From assembly GCA_902782895.1 (NCBI GenBank), contig CACZPA010000238.1, positions 1 through 23,954 on the forward strand: a DNA stretch of 23,954 nucleotides, given 5' to 3'. The position numbers were made by a program, and so were the translations under genes. The notes under the pieces were generated by a model. The model saw nothing but the letters and a program-made list of their open reading frames with translations, ran no database searches and was not told where the DNA came from. Positions 1 through 7,838 of the stretch are shown piece after piece. The stretch comes from an uncultured Eubacteriales bacterium (GTDB lineage: Bacteria > Bacillota > Clostridia > Lachnospirales > Bianqueaceae). Each line of letters starts with the position of its first letter. Positions within the stretch are counted from its first letter, which is position 1.

Positions 1-87
1 AAAGCTTTTCTGGACGCGCTGCGTTCCCGCAATGGCAATCTGAACATCTCTCTCAATCTGGCTCCGACCGTAAGCTTTTCATCGTAA
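1..87 (+). CDS. C-terminal end of an unidentified protein (5' part outside the window)
   Basis: Frame 1 is open from base 1 to a TAA at 85-87 and gives 28 residues ending in NLAPTVSFSS. The segment LRSRNGNLNISLNL looks like a folded C-terminal strand and faintly recalls the C-terminal part of DUF4956 membrane-associated proteins, but this is memory of a short pattern and not a firm assignment. A strong hairpin with a T-rich tail lies 77 bases downstream, as expected for the end of a plus-strand transcription unit. The codon use resembles that of the neighbouring genes. The gene is cut by the window edge, so length, domains and start cannot be given. It could also be an out-of-frame reading, but the fit with the terminator argues against that. 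Confidence 0.5.
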   Translation, partial: KAFLDALRSRNGNLNISLNLAPTVSFSS

Positions 88-163
88 ATCCCTCCTTAGG
101 ATAGAATAAAACCGGTCGTATGACCCGCATACCGCTGCGCAAGCGGTTCAGATAGATACAGAA

Positions 164-199
164 ATCCCGCTCCGGATCGCCGGAGCGGGATCTTGTTTT
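164..199. terminator. Intrinsic terminator between convergent genes
   Basis: A perfect 12-bp stem (164-175 with 180-191) closes a four-base loop and is followed on the plus strand by a T-rich tract at 193-199. It lies downstream of the plus-strand gene ending at 87 and of the minus-strand ABC gene ending at 237. It probably stops transcription from the left, and the stem may also serve the minus strand, whose tail is less T-rich. A smaller hairpin (131-136 with 142-147) precedes it. Nothing else is visible between 88 and 236. Confidence 0.8.
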
Positions 200-236
200 A
201 AGCAACATATTGTGATTCGTTATGGACACACCGTTT

Positions 237-2069
237 TTACAGTGCCTGATAAGCGGACTGGATATTCTCTTCCTGATACTGCTGTGTATACAGGTCGTAA
301 TAATATCCGCGCTTAGCAAGCAGCTCTCTGTGCGTACCGCTTTCGATGATCTTGCCATCCTTGACGACAAGAATCACGTCAGCCTGGCGGATCGTGGAAA
401 GCCGATGCGCGATGACGAAGGAAGTCCGTCCCTTCATCAGGCTTTCGATCGCGTCCTGAATCAGCTTCTCCGTCACCGTATCGATGGAGGAAGTCGCTTC
501 ATCCAGAACAAAGATCCGGGGATCCGCGAGAATCGCGCGGGCGAAAGACAACAGCTGCTTTTCGCCGGTCGAGAGAAGGTCTCCGCCCTCTCCGACCTGG
601 CTGTCATAGCCTTTATCCATCCGGGCGATGACACCGTCCGCCGACACCTTATGAACTGCGTCCTCGATCTGTTCCATCGTCGCGTCCGGCTTGCCGTACA
701 GCAGATTCTCCTTAACCGTGCCGGAGAAAAGATGCGGTGTCTGCAGGACGTACCCGATATTGCTGTGCAGCCAGAGCTGCGACCGCTCACGGGCGTCCCG
801 TCCGTCGATCAGGATCTGTCCCGATGTCGGCTCAAAGAACCGGCAGACCAGATTGACCAGCGTCGATTTGCCGGCACCGGTCTCTCCGACGATCGCGACG
901 TTCGTTCCCTGCGGAACCTTCAGATTGAAATGCTCCAGGACGTATTCGTCCCCGTCGGGATACATAAAGGAAACGTCCTTGAATTCGATATCGCCGTACA
1001 GCGGCTCCCAGTTCTCTTTCTTCGGGTTAAAGGAATCGCCGTACTTCTCGATGACTTCCGGTGTATCCTTAACGTCCGGCTCCGTCGTCAGCAGACGGAT
1101 CAGACGCTCCACGTTAACCTGAATCGTGATCAGGCTGGAAAAAGCGCGCACGATCCACTGAATCGGCTCCATCATGCCCAGTGCATAGGACATGAATACC
1201 GAAAGCGTACCGATCATCATCAGACCGTTCAGCGTCAGAATGCCGCCACGCCACAGGACAAGCGCCAGAGCCAGATAAGAGGCAAAACTGATCAGCGATC
1301 CGAACATGGAGCGATAACGCGCCGCCCGTACGGAGACATCCTTCATCTCTTTGCTGGTAGCGTTAAAATCGTGCTCCATCTTCTCCTCGACGACCAGTGT
1401 CTTGGTCGTCTTGGCGCCGGTAATTCCTTCGTTGAAATTACCGGAAATCTGAGAGTTGATCTCACGGATTTTACGGTTGAGTACAACCAGATGCTTCTGG
1501 AAATACACCGAAACCAGAGCCGTGAACGGTACAATGGTCAGAACGATCAGCGCGAGCTTCCAGTTCAGAAGCAACATGGACACAATAACACCGATCAGAT
1601 AGGAAAGATTCCACACGCTGTCCATCAGATCCCAGGAGACCAGTCCGCCGATTCGTCCTGTATCGCTCGTGACACGGGCCAGGATATAGCCGACACTGTT
1701 CTGGTTGAAATAGGAGAAGGACAGGTTCTGCAGATGATTGAAGCTCTCCCTCTTCAGATCTCGTCCGACATACATCTCGATCTGTCCCGCGTAAGAACAG
1801 GAGATATAGCTCATGACGACCTGGAATCCGAGGCAAAGCACATACAGCAGTATAAATACCGGTAATCCCTGCAGCGTAGAATCCGCTACATAATGGTTAA
1901 TGGCGTACTGTGTGAACAGCGGCCAGACAATGTCCATCGCGCTCGTCAGAACGCCCATCAGCATCATCGATATGATCTTGACACGATAAGGCTTCAGGAA
2001 CGGAAGCAGCTTGGGTATGCCGAAATACGGGAGCTTCACATACTCTTTATTCTCGTCTTTCTTACTCAT
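237..2069 (-). CDS. ABC exporter half-transporter, subunit with the catalytic glutamate
   Basis: A 610-residue fused permease-ATPase of the ABC exporter (MsbA/LmrA-like, type IV) fold. The membrane domain spans roughly residues 25-320 with six helices and the nucleotide-binding domain residues 360-600. Visible motifs are Walker A GETGAGKS (395-402), Q-loop Q443, a degenerate signature LSTGE (499-503), Walker B ending in D523-E524 and H-loop H555. The intact Glu524 with a non-standard signature is one half of the pattern of asymmetric heterodimeric exporters; the upstream gene supplies the other half. The start ATG overlaps the upstream gene by 8 bp and has AGGAGG nine bases ahead, so the two are translationally coupled. 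The substrate cannot be read from sequence; drugs, lipids or peptides are all possible in this family. Confidence 0.93.
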   Translation of the reverse strand: MSKKDENKEYVKLPYFGIPKLLPFLKPYRVKIISMMLMGVLTSAMDIVWPLFTQYAINHYVADSTLQGLPVFILLYVLCLGFQVVMSYISCSYAGQIEMYVGRDLKRESFNHLQNLSFSYFNQNSVGYILARVTSDTGRIGGLVSWDLMDSVWNLSYLIGVIVSMLLLNWKLALIVLTIVPFTALVSVYFQKHLVVLNRKIREINSQISGNFNEGITGAKTTKTLVVEEKMEHDFNATSKEMKDVSVRAARYRSMFGSLISFASYLALALVLWRGGILTLNGLMMIGTLSVFMSYALGMMEPIQWIVRAFSSLITIQVNVERLIRLLTTEPDVKDTPEVIEKYGDSFNPKKENWEPLYGDIEFKDVSFMYPDGDEYVLEHFNLKVPQGTNVAIVGETGAGKSTLVNLVCRFFEPTSGQILIDGRDARERSQLWLHSNIGYVLQTPHLFSGTVKENLLYGKPDATMEQIEDAVHKVSADGVIARMDKGYDSQVGEGGDLLSTGEKQLLSFARAILADPRIFVLDEATSSIDTVTEKLIQDAIESLMKGRTSFVIAHRLSTIRQADVILVVKDGKIIESGTHRELLAKRGYYYDLYTQQYQEENIQSAYQAL

Positions 2070-3909
2070 CCTGCTTCACCTCCTCATCTTCCGGCATCTT
2101 CATCTGCATATCGTAGATCTTGTGATAGATGCCGTTCTCGATCCCAAGGAGCTCTTCATGTGTACCCAGCTCGGCCACATGTCCTTTATCCAGGACCAGA
2201 ATCTGATCCGCGCCCATCAGGGTCGTTACACGGTGGGAAATCAGAATCACGGTCGCTCCACTGAGGTTTTCTTTCAGCGCGCGGCGGATCTCCGCGTCCG
2301 TCTCCGCGTCAACAGCCGACAGCGAATCGTCGAAAATCATGATCGGCGCCTGCTGCGTCAGCATACGCGCGATCGCGGTCCTCTGCTTCTGTCCGCCGGA
2401 AAGCGTGACGCCGCGTTCTCCAACGATCGTATCGTAGCCCTTGGCAAACTGATTGATCGAATCGTCTACAGCGGCAATTCTCGCGGCGCGGCGGATCTGA
2501 TCCATCGGCATGTTATGCTGGGTAATACCGATATTCTCGGCAATCGTACGGCTGAAAAGGAACGGCTCCTGCAGCACGATACCGATATTGCGCCGCAGCC
2601 ATTCCGCCTTGATATCCTCGATGTTGACGCCTCCGACCGTAATCTCGCCCTGATCCGGCTTCAGATTATACATTCTGTCCAGAAGCAGCATCAGTGTGGA
2701 TTTGCCGGAACCCGTTCCGCCCAGAATACCAAAGGTCGTACCCGCTTTGATCCTGAAGGAAACGTCCTCTACGACCGGAACGTTCTCTTCATATCCAAAG
2801 GAAACATGCGAGTACTCAATATCTCCATGCATATCCGCCTCAACAGCATTCGGCTTATCCTGCTCTTCCGCTGAATTCATGATATAGATGATACGGTCGA
2901 TGGAAACACCAGCCTTACTCATCTCGGAAATCACGCGTCCCAGCTGGCGCACCGGCCATGTCAGCATGGAATTATAGGAGATGAACGCGATAAATGTACC
3001 GGTACTGATCTCTCCGCGTACACAAAGCACGGTACCGAAAACCAGAACCAGCATGACCTGCAGTCCGGAGATAAAATCGCCCGAGCTCCAGAAAAGCGCC
3101 ATCAGATTCATCAGGCGTACCCACAGTCCCGCGTATTTCTGGTTCTGCGCTTCAAAGCGGTCTTTTTCAAACTTCTCGCGGCCAAACGCGCGGACTACGC
3201 GGACCCCTGTCAGATTCTCCTGCGCGATTGTGGAGAGCACGCCCTCCTGGATATCGCATTCCTCAAACCGGGAACCGATTTTATTATGGAAATACATGGA
3301 ATACAGCATGACGACCGGAATGCTGAACGTTGCCAGTACGGCCAGCTTCACGTTCATACTGTACATAAAACTAAGGCTCATGACGACCAGAATGATAATA
3401 CGGATCAGAGAAACCATCTGCTCAGAGATAAAGACACAGACACGGTCTACGTCCGAGGTGCATCTCTGAATGATATCGCCTGTCTTGTTCTGCATGTGCC
3501 AGGCAAAGGGGAGCCTCTGAATATGCGCAAACAGCAGATTACGGATTCTCTCCATCAGTGTCTGCGTCCCCTTATTGATCATGATGTTGACAAGATAGCG
3601 GAATACCGCCGCGATCAGCGCGATCACGACAAGTACGACCGCGAACAGCCAAATACGGGTCTTCAGGTAATCCAGCCCGCCAAAACTCAGCATGACTTTT
3701 CCAACGGTGTTCACTTTCTGAGTCGGATCCGCGCCCAGGACGATGTCGACCATAAAACGGACGACCTGGGGCATGAACATCTCAGCGAGTGTTACAATAA
3801 ACGAACTCAGAATACTGAGTATGAAAAAATGTACACTTCCCCGCAGAAAGTACGAAACCATGGAACTACGCCCATACTGCGGCGTCTGGCTCTTCTGCTT
3901 TTCCTTCAT
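2062..3909 (-). CDS. ABC exporter half-transporter, subunit with a degenerate catalytic site
   Basis: A 615-residue ABC exporter half. The membrane domain is in roughly the first 340 residues and the ATPase domain from about 365. Motifs are Walker A GGTGSGKS (397-404), canonical LSGGQ (503-507), Walker B with Asp-Asp (D527-D528) where an active ATPase has Asp-Glu, and H-loop H559. Asp at the catalytic position marks the degenerate site of heterodimeric exporters such as BmrC/BmrD or TM287/288, so this subunit should pair with the downstream gene. I chose the ATG at 3909 because GGAGG stands five bases before it. An in-frame ATG at 3921 overlaps that ribosome site and is less likely. The gene is first in a two-gene unit with its own promoter at 4070-4098. 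Confidence 0.93.
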   Translation of the reverse strand: MKEKQKSQTPQYGRSSMVSYFLRGSVHFFILSILSSFIVTLAEMFMPQVVRFMVDIVLGADPTQKVNTVGKVMLSFGGLDYLKTRIWLFAVVLVVIALIAAVFRYLVNIMINKGTQTLMERIRNLLFAHIQRLPFAWHMQNKTGDIIQRCTSDVDRVCVFISEQMVSLIRIIILVVMSLSFMYSMNVKLAVLATFSIPVVMLYSMYFHNKIGSRFEECDIQEGVLSTIAQENLTGVRVVRAFGREKFEKDRFEAQNQKYAGLWVRLMNLMALFWSSGDFISGLQVMLVLVFGTVLCVRGEISTGTFIAFISYNSMLTWPVRQLGRVISEMSKAGVSIDRIIYIMNSAEEQDKPNAVEADMHGDIEYSHVSFGYEENVPVVEDVSFRIKAGTTFGILGGTGSGKSTLMLLLDRMYNLKPDQGEITVGGVNIEDIKAEWLRRNIGIVLQEPFLFSRTIAENIGITQHNMPMDQIRRAARIAAVDDSINQFAKGYDTIVGERGVTLSGGQKQRTAIARMLTQQAPIMIFDDSLSAVDAETDAEIRRALKENLSGATVILISHRVTTLMGADQILVLDKGHVAELGTHEELLGIENGIYHKIYDMQMKMPEDEEVKQDE

Positions 3910-3914
3910 ATAAA

Positions 3915-3919
3915 CCTCC
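3915..3919 (-). promoter_or_regulatory. Ribosome binding site fixing the start of the first ABC gene
   Basis: GGAGG on the minus strand, five bases upstream of the ATG at 3909. The alternative ATG at 3921 would place this site inside the coding region and has no comparable site of its own. Confidence 0.7.
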
Positions 3920-3922
3920 ATA

Positions 3923-3965
3923 GCCGCGTCACGCGCTGACGGATCCCGTCAGACAGGTTCGCGGC
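3923..3965 (-). promoter_or_regulatory. Structured RNA element in the leader of the ABC operon
   Basis: An outer stem of six GC pairs (3923-3928 with 3960-3965) encloses a seven-pair hairpin (3936-3942 with 3946-3952, three-base loop). It ends four bases before the ribosome binding site of the first ABC gene. With the promoter at 4070-4098 the leader is about 150 nt long, which leaves room for regulation, but no known riboswitch or T-box consensus was recognised. Confidence 0.4.
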
Positions 3966-4069
3966 ATTCTTTCAAAAAACAAATAGTTACCCCTGCTTTA
4001 TGTATGCTGCCGATACCGGTTGCTCAAGCCGTCCTTTCTGATTTGGCAGCAGCAAAGCGTGTAAAGCTG

Positions 4070-4098
4070 ATTATAACGGAATTACAGGACAAAGTCAA
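4070..4098 (-). promoter_or_regulatory. Sigma-70/SigA-type promoter of the ABC exporter operon
   Basis: On the minus strand TTGACT (4093-4098) and a perfect TATAAT (4070-4075) are separated by exactly 17 bases. The -35 box overlaps the stop codon of the upstream radical SAM gene. Predicted transcription start is near 4063, giving a leader of about 150 nt before the ATG at 3909. Confidence 0.85.
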
Positions 4099-5006
4099 TC
4101 GTTTTCGCTGGGAAATGGCGGAATAAAGCTTTCTTTGGCCGTTCCGCCCTCCTGAATGTAGGCGTTCTCCACGCCGAGACGCATGGCCTCGTCGATGACA
4201 CGCTCATATTCCCGTCTGTGCAGCTTCCGGGCAAGCTCCGGATAGTCCGGATCCTGCAGAACCGGCGTATACTGATTCATCAGACTCATGTAAATCGAGT
4301 CCCTGTAGGTTTCATACAGATAACGGACGACCGCTAGTGAATCCTCCCGTCCGCCGGGCAGCACAAGATGGCGCACGATTACACCCTTGAGCATCCGTCC
4401 CTGCTCGTCAAATACCGCCTCCGGCTGCTGTCGTACCATCTCCGCGATAGCAGCCTTCGCGACCTCCGGATAATCCGCCGCGTGAGAGTATTTCTGCGCT
4501 CTCTGACTGCTGAGATACTTCAGATCCGGCAGATAGACGTCTACAAGGCCCTCCAGCATCCGGAGGGATTCCACGCTCTCGTATCCGCCGGAATTATAGA
4601 CGACCGGGATTCGGAGCTCCTGTCCCCTGACAAGGCGCAGTGCTTCGATCACATGCGGCAGGAAATGACAGGCCGTAACCAGATTGATGTTGTTCGCGCC
4701 TTCATCCTGCAGCCGCAGGAATGTCCCCGCGAGCTCCTCCGGCGTATAGATCTGTCCCCTCATCGAAGACCGAATCTGCACGTTCTGACAATAAATACAG
4801 CCAAGCCCGCAGCCACTGAAGAAAACCGTCCCCGATCCTTCCGTGCCGGACAGGCAGGGCTCTTCCCAGTAATGCAGCGCCGCTCTCGCGATATAGCAGT
4901 CCGCAGCGGCGTGACAGGCGCCTTTCTGTCCGGCGAGCCGGTTCACACCGCATTGCCGGGGACAAAGACGGCAGGATTCATATAGTTTGCTCAGCTCTGT
5001 ATCCAC
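4095..5006 (-). CDS. PflX-type radical SAM protein (COG1313-like)
   Basis: About 303 residues with the radical SAM cluster motif CGLGCIYCQN (CX3CX2C) and an N-terminal cysteine cluster CRLCPRQC followed by a GAC motif. That combination is typical of the PflX group, which resembles pyruvate formate-lyase activating enzymes but has no proven substrate. I place the start at the GTG at 5004-5006, which gives 11 residues before the cysteine cluster and overlaps the glycosidase stop by 16 bases. AAGG lies ten bases ahead. A longer reading from an ATG at 5078 would run 88 bases into the glycosidase gene, and its extra 24 residues look like out-of-frame translation. The tight overlap implies coupling to the GH127 gene. 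No glycyl radical enzyme is visible nearby, so a real activase role is unsupported. Confidence 0.85.
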   Translation of the reverse strand: MDTELSKLYESCRLCPRQCGVNRLAGQKGACHAAADCYIARAALHYWEEPCLSGTEGSGTVFFSGCGLGCIYCQNVQIRSSMRGQIYTPEELAGTFLRLQDEGANNINLVTACHFLPHVIEALRLVRGQELRIPVVYNSGGYESVESLRMLEGLVDVYLPDLKYLSSQRAQKYSHAADYPEVAKAAIAEMVRQQPEAVFDEQGRMLKGVIVRHLVLPGGREDSLAVVRYLYETYRDSIYMSLMNQYTPVLQDPDYPELARKLHRREYERVIDEAMRLGVENAYIQEGGTAKESFIPPFPSEND

Positions 5007-6922
5007 ACGCGCATCTCGCCTTTCTGACGGTTTGCCCAGGCATAGTAAGGAATCAGTGTCAGGTCTTTCGGAATCCATTTCTCATCGGCTGCTTTCCGGT
5101 ACAGATCCTCTCCCCAATCGCCTTCCAGGTATTCTCCCTGCGTCCGGATCACGGCAACGCCCGAGAGCAATTCCGGTTCATAAGTGACCGTAAACGGCGC
5201 GTTTGTCAGACGGATCCGCGCAAGCTGCGGTCCGTTGTCCGCTTCCTCCAGACAATAGACCACCGGGCCGCGCATAACGGCGATCTTTCCGATGTCTTCG
5301 CGTACTCTGGGGCTTGCCTGCATCTTCTCGACAGGCATATCGAGCTCGAGCTTCACAATGTCTCCGTCCCGGAAAACCCGGTCAATGACGGCATATCCGT
5401 CCCTGACTGCTGCCTCGACAGCCTCTCCGTTAACGCGCAGGGCGTATTTGCCGCACCAACCCGGAATCCGCAGCGCCAGCTGCCATTGCTCGGCCTGATC
5501 CGCGCGGACCGTCATCCGGATATTGCCTTTCCACGGATACTGTGTCTCGACCTCCAGACATGCCGGGATGCCTTGCGGACGCAGATCCGCCCTGCCGCCC
5601 AGATACAGATGTACAAAAAGCGTCTTCTCCCGGACGCCGTAGGCATATTCCGGAAGGGACTCGATCAGTCTGGCCAGATTTGGCGGGCAGCAGGCGCAGC
5701 CGAACCATTTCTGACGCTCCGGCTTCACATGACTGTATACATAGGCCTTTTCACTGGCCTCCGGTACGACCTCCAGGGGATTCACATAGAAGAATTTCGT
5801 TCCGTCAAGCTGCATGCCGCTGATCGTCCCGTTGTAGAGGACTTTTTCCAGCACATCCGCGTACTCTCCGCGCGGCTCGATTCCGAGCATCCTGTGCGCC
5901 CAGAAAGCGAGTCCGATCGCGGCACAGGTTTCGCCGTAGACCGTATCGTTCGGCAAATCATAATCATAGGAAAAAGCTTCACCGTAATCGGAAGCGCCGA
6001 CCGACCCTGTAATATACATCTGGCGGCGGGTGACGTTCTTCCAAAGCGTACGCAGCACCTGATACAGGCCTTCATCCGCGGTCTCCTTGGCCACATCCGC
6101 GGCTCCGGTGTACAGATACATCGCGCGGACCGCGTGACCCTCCGCGACCGTCTGCTCCCGCAGCGGCTTACCCGCCTGATAATACTGATACTTAAAATGA
6201 CTATTCGCCCAGTAGAAATTGCGTCCCTTGCCTTCTTCTTCAAAATAGTTAGGGCTCTGTCCGCGCTGGTCGATAAAGTACTTCGCGAGCCGCAGATGCT
6301 TCGGGTCATTCGTGATCCGGTAAAGCTTCATGAGCGCCAGCTCGATCTCCTCATGTCCTGGATATCCGTGCTTTTTATCCTCTTCCGGGCCAAACATCCG
6401 GTCGATCAGATCGACAAAACGCAGCATGATATCGAGCAGGCTTCTTTTCCCGGTCGCGCGGTAGAAAGCGATCGCCGCTTCCAGCATATGTCCGCAGCAA
6501 TAGAGTTCATGGTTATTCTGCAGATCCGTGAAACGCTTATCCAGTCCCGTAATGATATAGTAAGTATCCAGATATCCGTCCGGCTGCTGTGCTTTGCCTA
6601 TCAATTCGATCAGATCATCCAGATCCTTCTCCAGCGCGGCGTCCGGATGATGAATCAGCGAATAGGACGCGGCTTCAATCCATTTTGCCAGATCGCTGTC
6701 CTGGAAGACGCATCCTCCATGCTTTCCTTCTTTTAAGCCGGCCGCGACAAGAAAATTATGTATGCAATAACTCGGCGTGGCGCCTTCCACCTCATCGTGC
6801 AATGCTTTCCACTGATAAGGTATCATTGATGTCCGCACGACTTCCATATAGCGGTTCCAGAAACTGTCCCGGACCTCGACCTGCTCCATGGGAACTGTTT
6901 TAATAAAATTCTTCGTGTTCAT
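4991..6922 (-). CDS. GH127-family glycoside hydrolase (beta-L-arabinofuranosidase-like, DUF1680)
   Basis: 643 residues, close to the 658 of Bifidobacterium HypBA1, the founding GH127 beta-L-arabinofuranosidase. The residues known in HypBA1 are all present in matching order and spacing: acid/base Glu in YGEAF (E315), zinc ligands in GETCAA (E331 and C333), and the paired cysteines in the CACCPPN motif (C411 as nucleophile, C412). An alpha/alpha barrel fills the first 420 residues and beta-sandwich-like segments follow. No signal peptide is seen, so the enzyme is probably cytosolic and acts on imported oligosaccharides or glycosides. GGAGG lies before the ATG and a near-consensus promoter about 30 bases upstream. 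The GH127 family has more than one specificity, so the exact sugar is uncertain. No sugar transporter or regulator adjoins it. Confidence 0.92.
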   Translation of the reverse strand: MNTKNFIKTVPMEQVEVRDSFWNRYMEVVRTSMIPYQWKALHDEVEGATPSYCIHNFLVAAGLKEGKHGGCVFQDSDLAKWIEAASYSLIHHPDAALEKDLDDLIELIGKAQQPDGYLDTYYIITGLDKRFTDLQNNHELYCCGHMLEAAIAFYRATGKRSLLDIMLRFVDLIDRMFGPEEDKKHGYPGHEEIELALMKLYRITNDPKHLRLAKYFIDQRGQSPNYFEEEGKGRNFYWANSHFKYQYYQAGKPLREQTVAEGHAVRAMYLYTGAADVAKETADEGLYQVLRTLWKNVTRRQMYITGSVGASDYGEAFSYDYDLPNDTVYGETCAAIGLAFWAHRMLGIEPRGEYADVLEKVLYNGTISGMQLDGTKFFYVNPLEVVPEASEKAYVYSHVKPERQKWFGCACCPPNLARLIESLPEYAYGVREKTLFVHLYLGGRADLRPQGIPACLEVETQYPWKGNIRMTVRADQAEQWQLALRIPGWCGKYALRVNGEAVEAAVRDGYAVIDRVFRDGDIVKLELDMPVEKMQASPRVREDIGKIAVMRGPVVYCLEEADNGPQLARIRLTNAPFTVTYEPELLSGVAVIRTQGEYLEGDWGEDLYRKAADEKWIPKDLTLIPYYAWANRQKGEMRVWIQS

Positions 6923-6957
6923 GGCTTAACCTCCGATATTTTCCGGTGTTTTTCTGT

Positions 6958-6986
6958 ATGATACTCCTTTCCGGCCGAAAAGTCAA
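6958..6986 (-). promoter_or_regulatory. Promoter of the GH127-radical SAM unit
   Basis: On the minus strand TTGACT (6981-6986) and TATCAT (6958-6963) are separated by 17 bases. The predicted start near 6951 leaves a short leader of about 28 nt that holds the ribosome binding site. The -35 box is one base away from the -35 box of the divergent aroD promoter. Confidence 0.85.
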
Positions 6987-6987
6987 C

Positions 6988-7016
6988 TTGACAGTAACTC
7001 TTCTGCTGTTTATAAT
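6988..7016 (+). promoter_or_regulatory. Promoter of the aroD-PurF-like unit
   Basis: A perfect consensus pair, TTGACA (6988-6993) and TATAAT (7011-7016), separated by exactly 17 bases. The predicted start is near 7023, about 40 nt before the GTG start of aroD. This also rules out the TTG at 7023 as a realistic translation start. Confidence 0.9.
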
Positions 7017-7050
7017 AAATCGTTGTTGGTTTTATTCAGTTTCAAACGGA

Positions 7051-7056
7051 AGGAGG
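7051..7056 (+). promoter_or_regulatory. Ribosome binding site fixing the aroD start
   Basis: AGGAGG ends eight bases before the GTG at 7065-7067. This site selects the GTG over the in-frame TTG at 7023, which coincides with the predicted transcription start. Confidence 0.8.
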
Positions 7057-7064
7057 ATGCCCCG

Positions 7065-7820
7065 GTGAAAGAGCTTATGATCCGCGGTCTTACGCTTGGA
7101 CACGGCAGACCGGCCGTCTGCATTCCGCTGACGCCGGCCGATGCAAAAGATCTCACCGCACAGCTTGCGCAAGCAGTCTCATCGCCCGCCGATATGTGGG
7201 AATGGCGTATGGATTACCTTCCGCCGGACGTCCCTTATGACAGCATCTGCACTCAGATCCGGGAAGCTTGCGGACGGAGGCCTCTTCTGGCCACCTTCCG
7301 TACACGGAACGAGGGCGGCATGCGGGATTTCTCCGCGGAGGAATACATCCGCTGCTATGAGACCGCTATCCGCTGCGGTGCGGATCTTGTCGATGTGGAG
7401 TGGGCACTTGGACCGGATGTTCTCGCCACGGTCAAGGCAATTCCATCCACTGCGCCGGTCCCCGTCATCGTATCTCATCACGATTTCGCCAAGACGCCTT
7501 CCCTGCCGGAGCTTCTTGCGATTCTGCAGGGCATGGATGAAACGGACGGAGACATCAGCAAGCTTGCTGTTATGCCGCGCTGTGCGCAGGACGTTTTGAA
7601 TCTGATGGAGGCTTCTGCCCGTTTCGGTGCTTCCGAACCGCGCAAGCCTTATATCACACTCTCGATGGGCAGCCTCGGGAGAATCACCCGGCTTGCCTGT
7701 GATATAACGGGCAGCTGTGTCACTTTTGCGGCAGCTTACGCGGCTTCCGCACCGGGACAGATGTCCGCGGAAAGCGTTTCCGCGTTTCTCTCTTCCGGAA
7801 GCATACAGACAGATATATAA
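7065..7820 (+). CDS. aroD: Type I 3-dehydroquinate dehydratase
   Basis: 251 residues, the usual length for type I dehydroquinase (about 252 in E. coli). The enzyme converts 3-dehydroquinate to 3-dehydroshikimate in the cytosolic shikimate pathway through a Schiff base. Visible signatures are EWRMDYL near the N-terminus, the catalytic His of SHHDF (H139) and the Schiff-base Lys of ISKLAVMP (K166). The His-Lys spacing of 27 residues is that of the E. coli pair H143 and K170. SMGSLGRITR near residues 200-209 matches the phosphate-binding segment of the family. The GTG start at 7065 is preceded by AGGAGG and follows a strong promoter. It is the first gene of a two-gene unit, 18 bases before the PurF-like gene. 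No other shikimate gene is in the window. Confidence 0.95.
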   Translation: MKELMIRGLTLGHGRPAVCIPLTPADAKDLTAQLAQAVSSPADMWEWRMDYLPPDVPYDSICTQIREACGRRPLLATFRTRNEGGMRDFSAEEYIRCYETAIRCGADLVDVEWALGPDVLATVKAIPSTAPVPVIVSHHDFAKTPSLPELLAILQGMDETDGDISKLAVMPRCAQDVLNLMEASARFGASEPRKPYITLSMGSLGRITRLACDITGSCVTFAAAYAASAPGQMSAESVSAFLSSGSIQTDI

Positions 7821-7838
7821 AAAAACAGGAGGTAATCA

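Noticed and set aside
222..1865. A 547-codon plus-strand open frame
   Set aside because: It lies opposite a clear ABC transporter gene with all ATPase motifs, and its translation is rich in Arg, Gln, Asp and His without any recognisable domain; it is an antisense shadow.
5007..5078. Longer N-terminus for the radical SAM protein starting at 5078
   Set aside because: The extra 24 residues overlap the glycosidase coding region and look like out-of-frame translation; the GTG at 5006 gives the usual N-terminus.
5486..6736. A 416-codon plus-strand open frame opposite the glycosidase
   Set aside because: The opposite strand encodes a GH127 enzyme with all catalytic residues. The plus frame has no ribosome site or domain and mirrors codon bias only.
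7023..7064. TTG start at 7023 for aroD
   Set aside because: It coincides with the predicted transcription start, and AGGAGG is correctly placed for the GTG at 7065.
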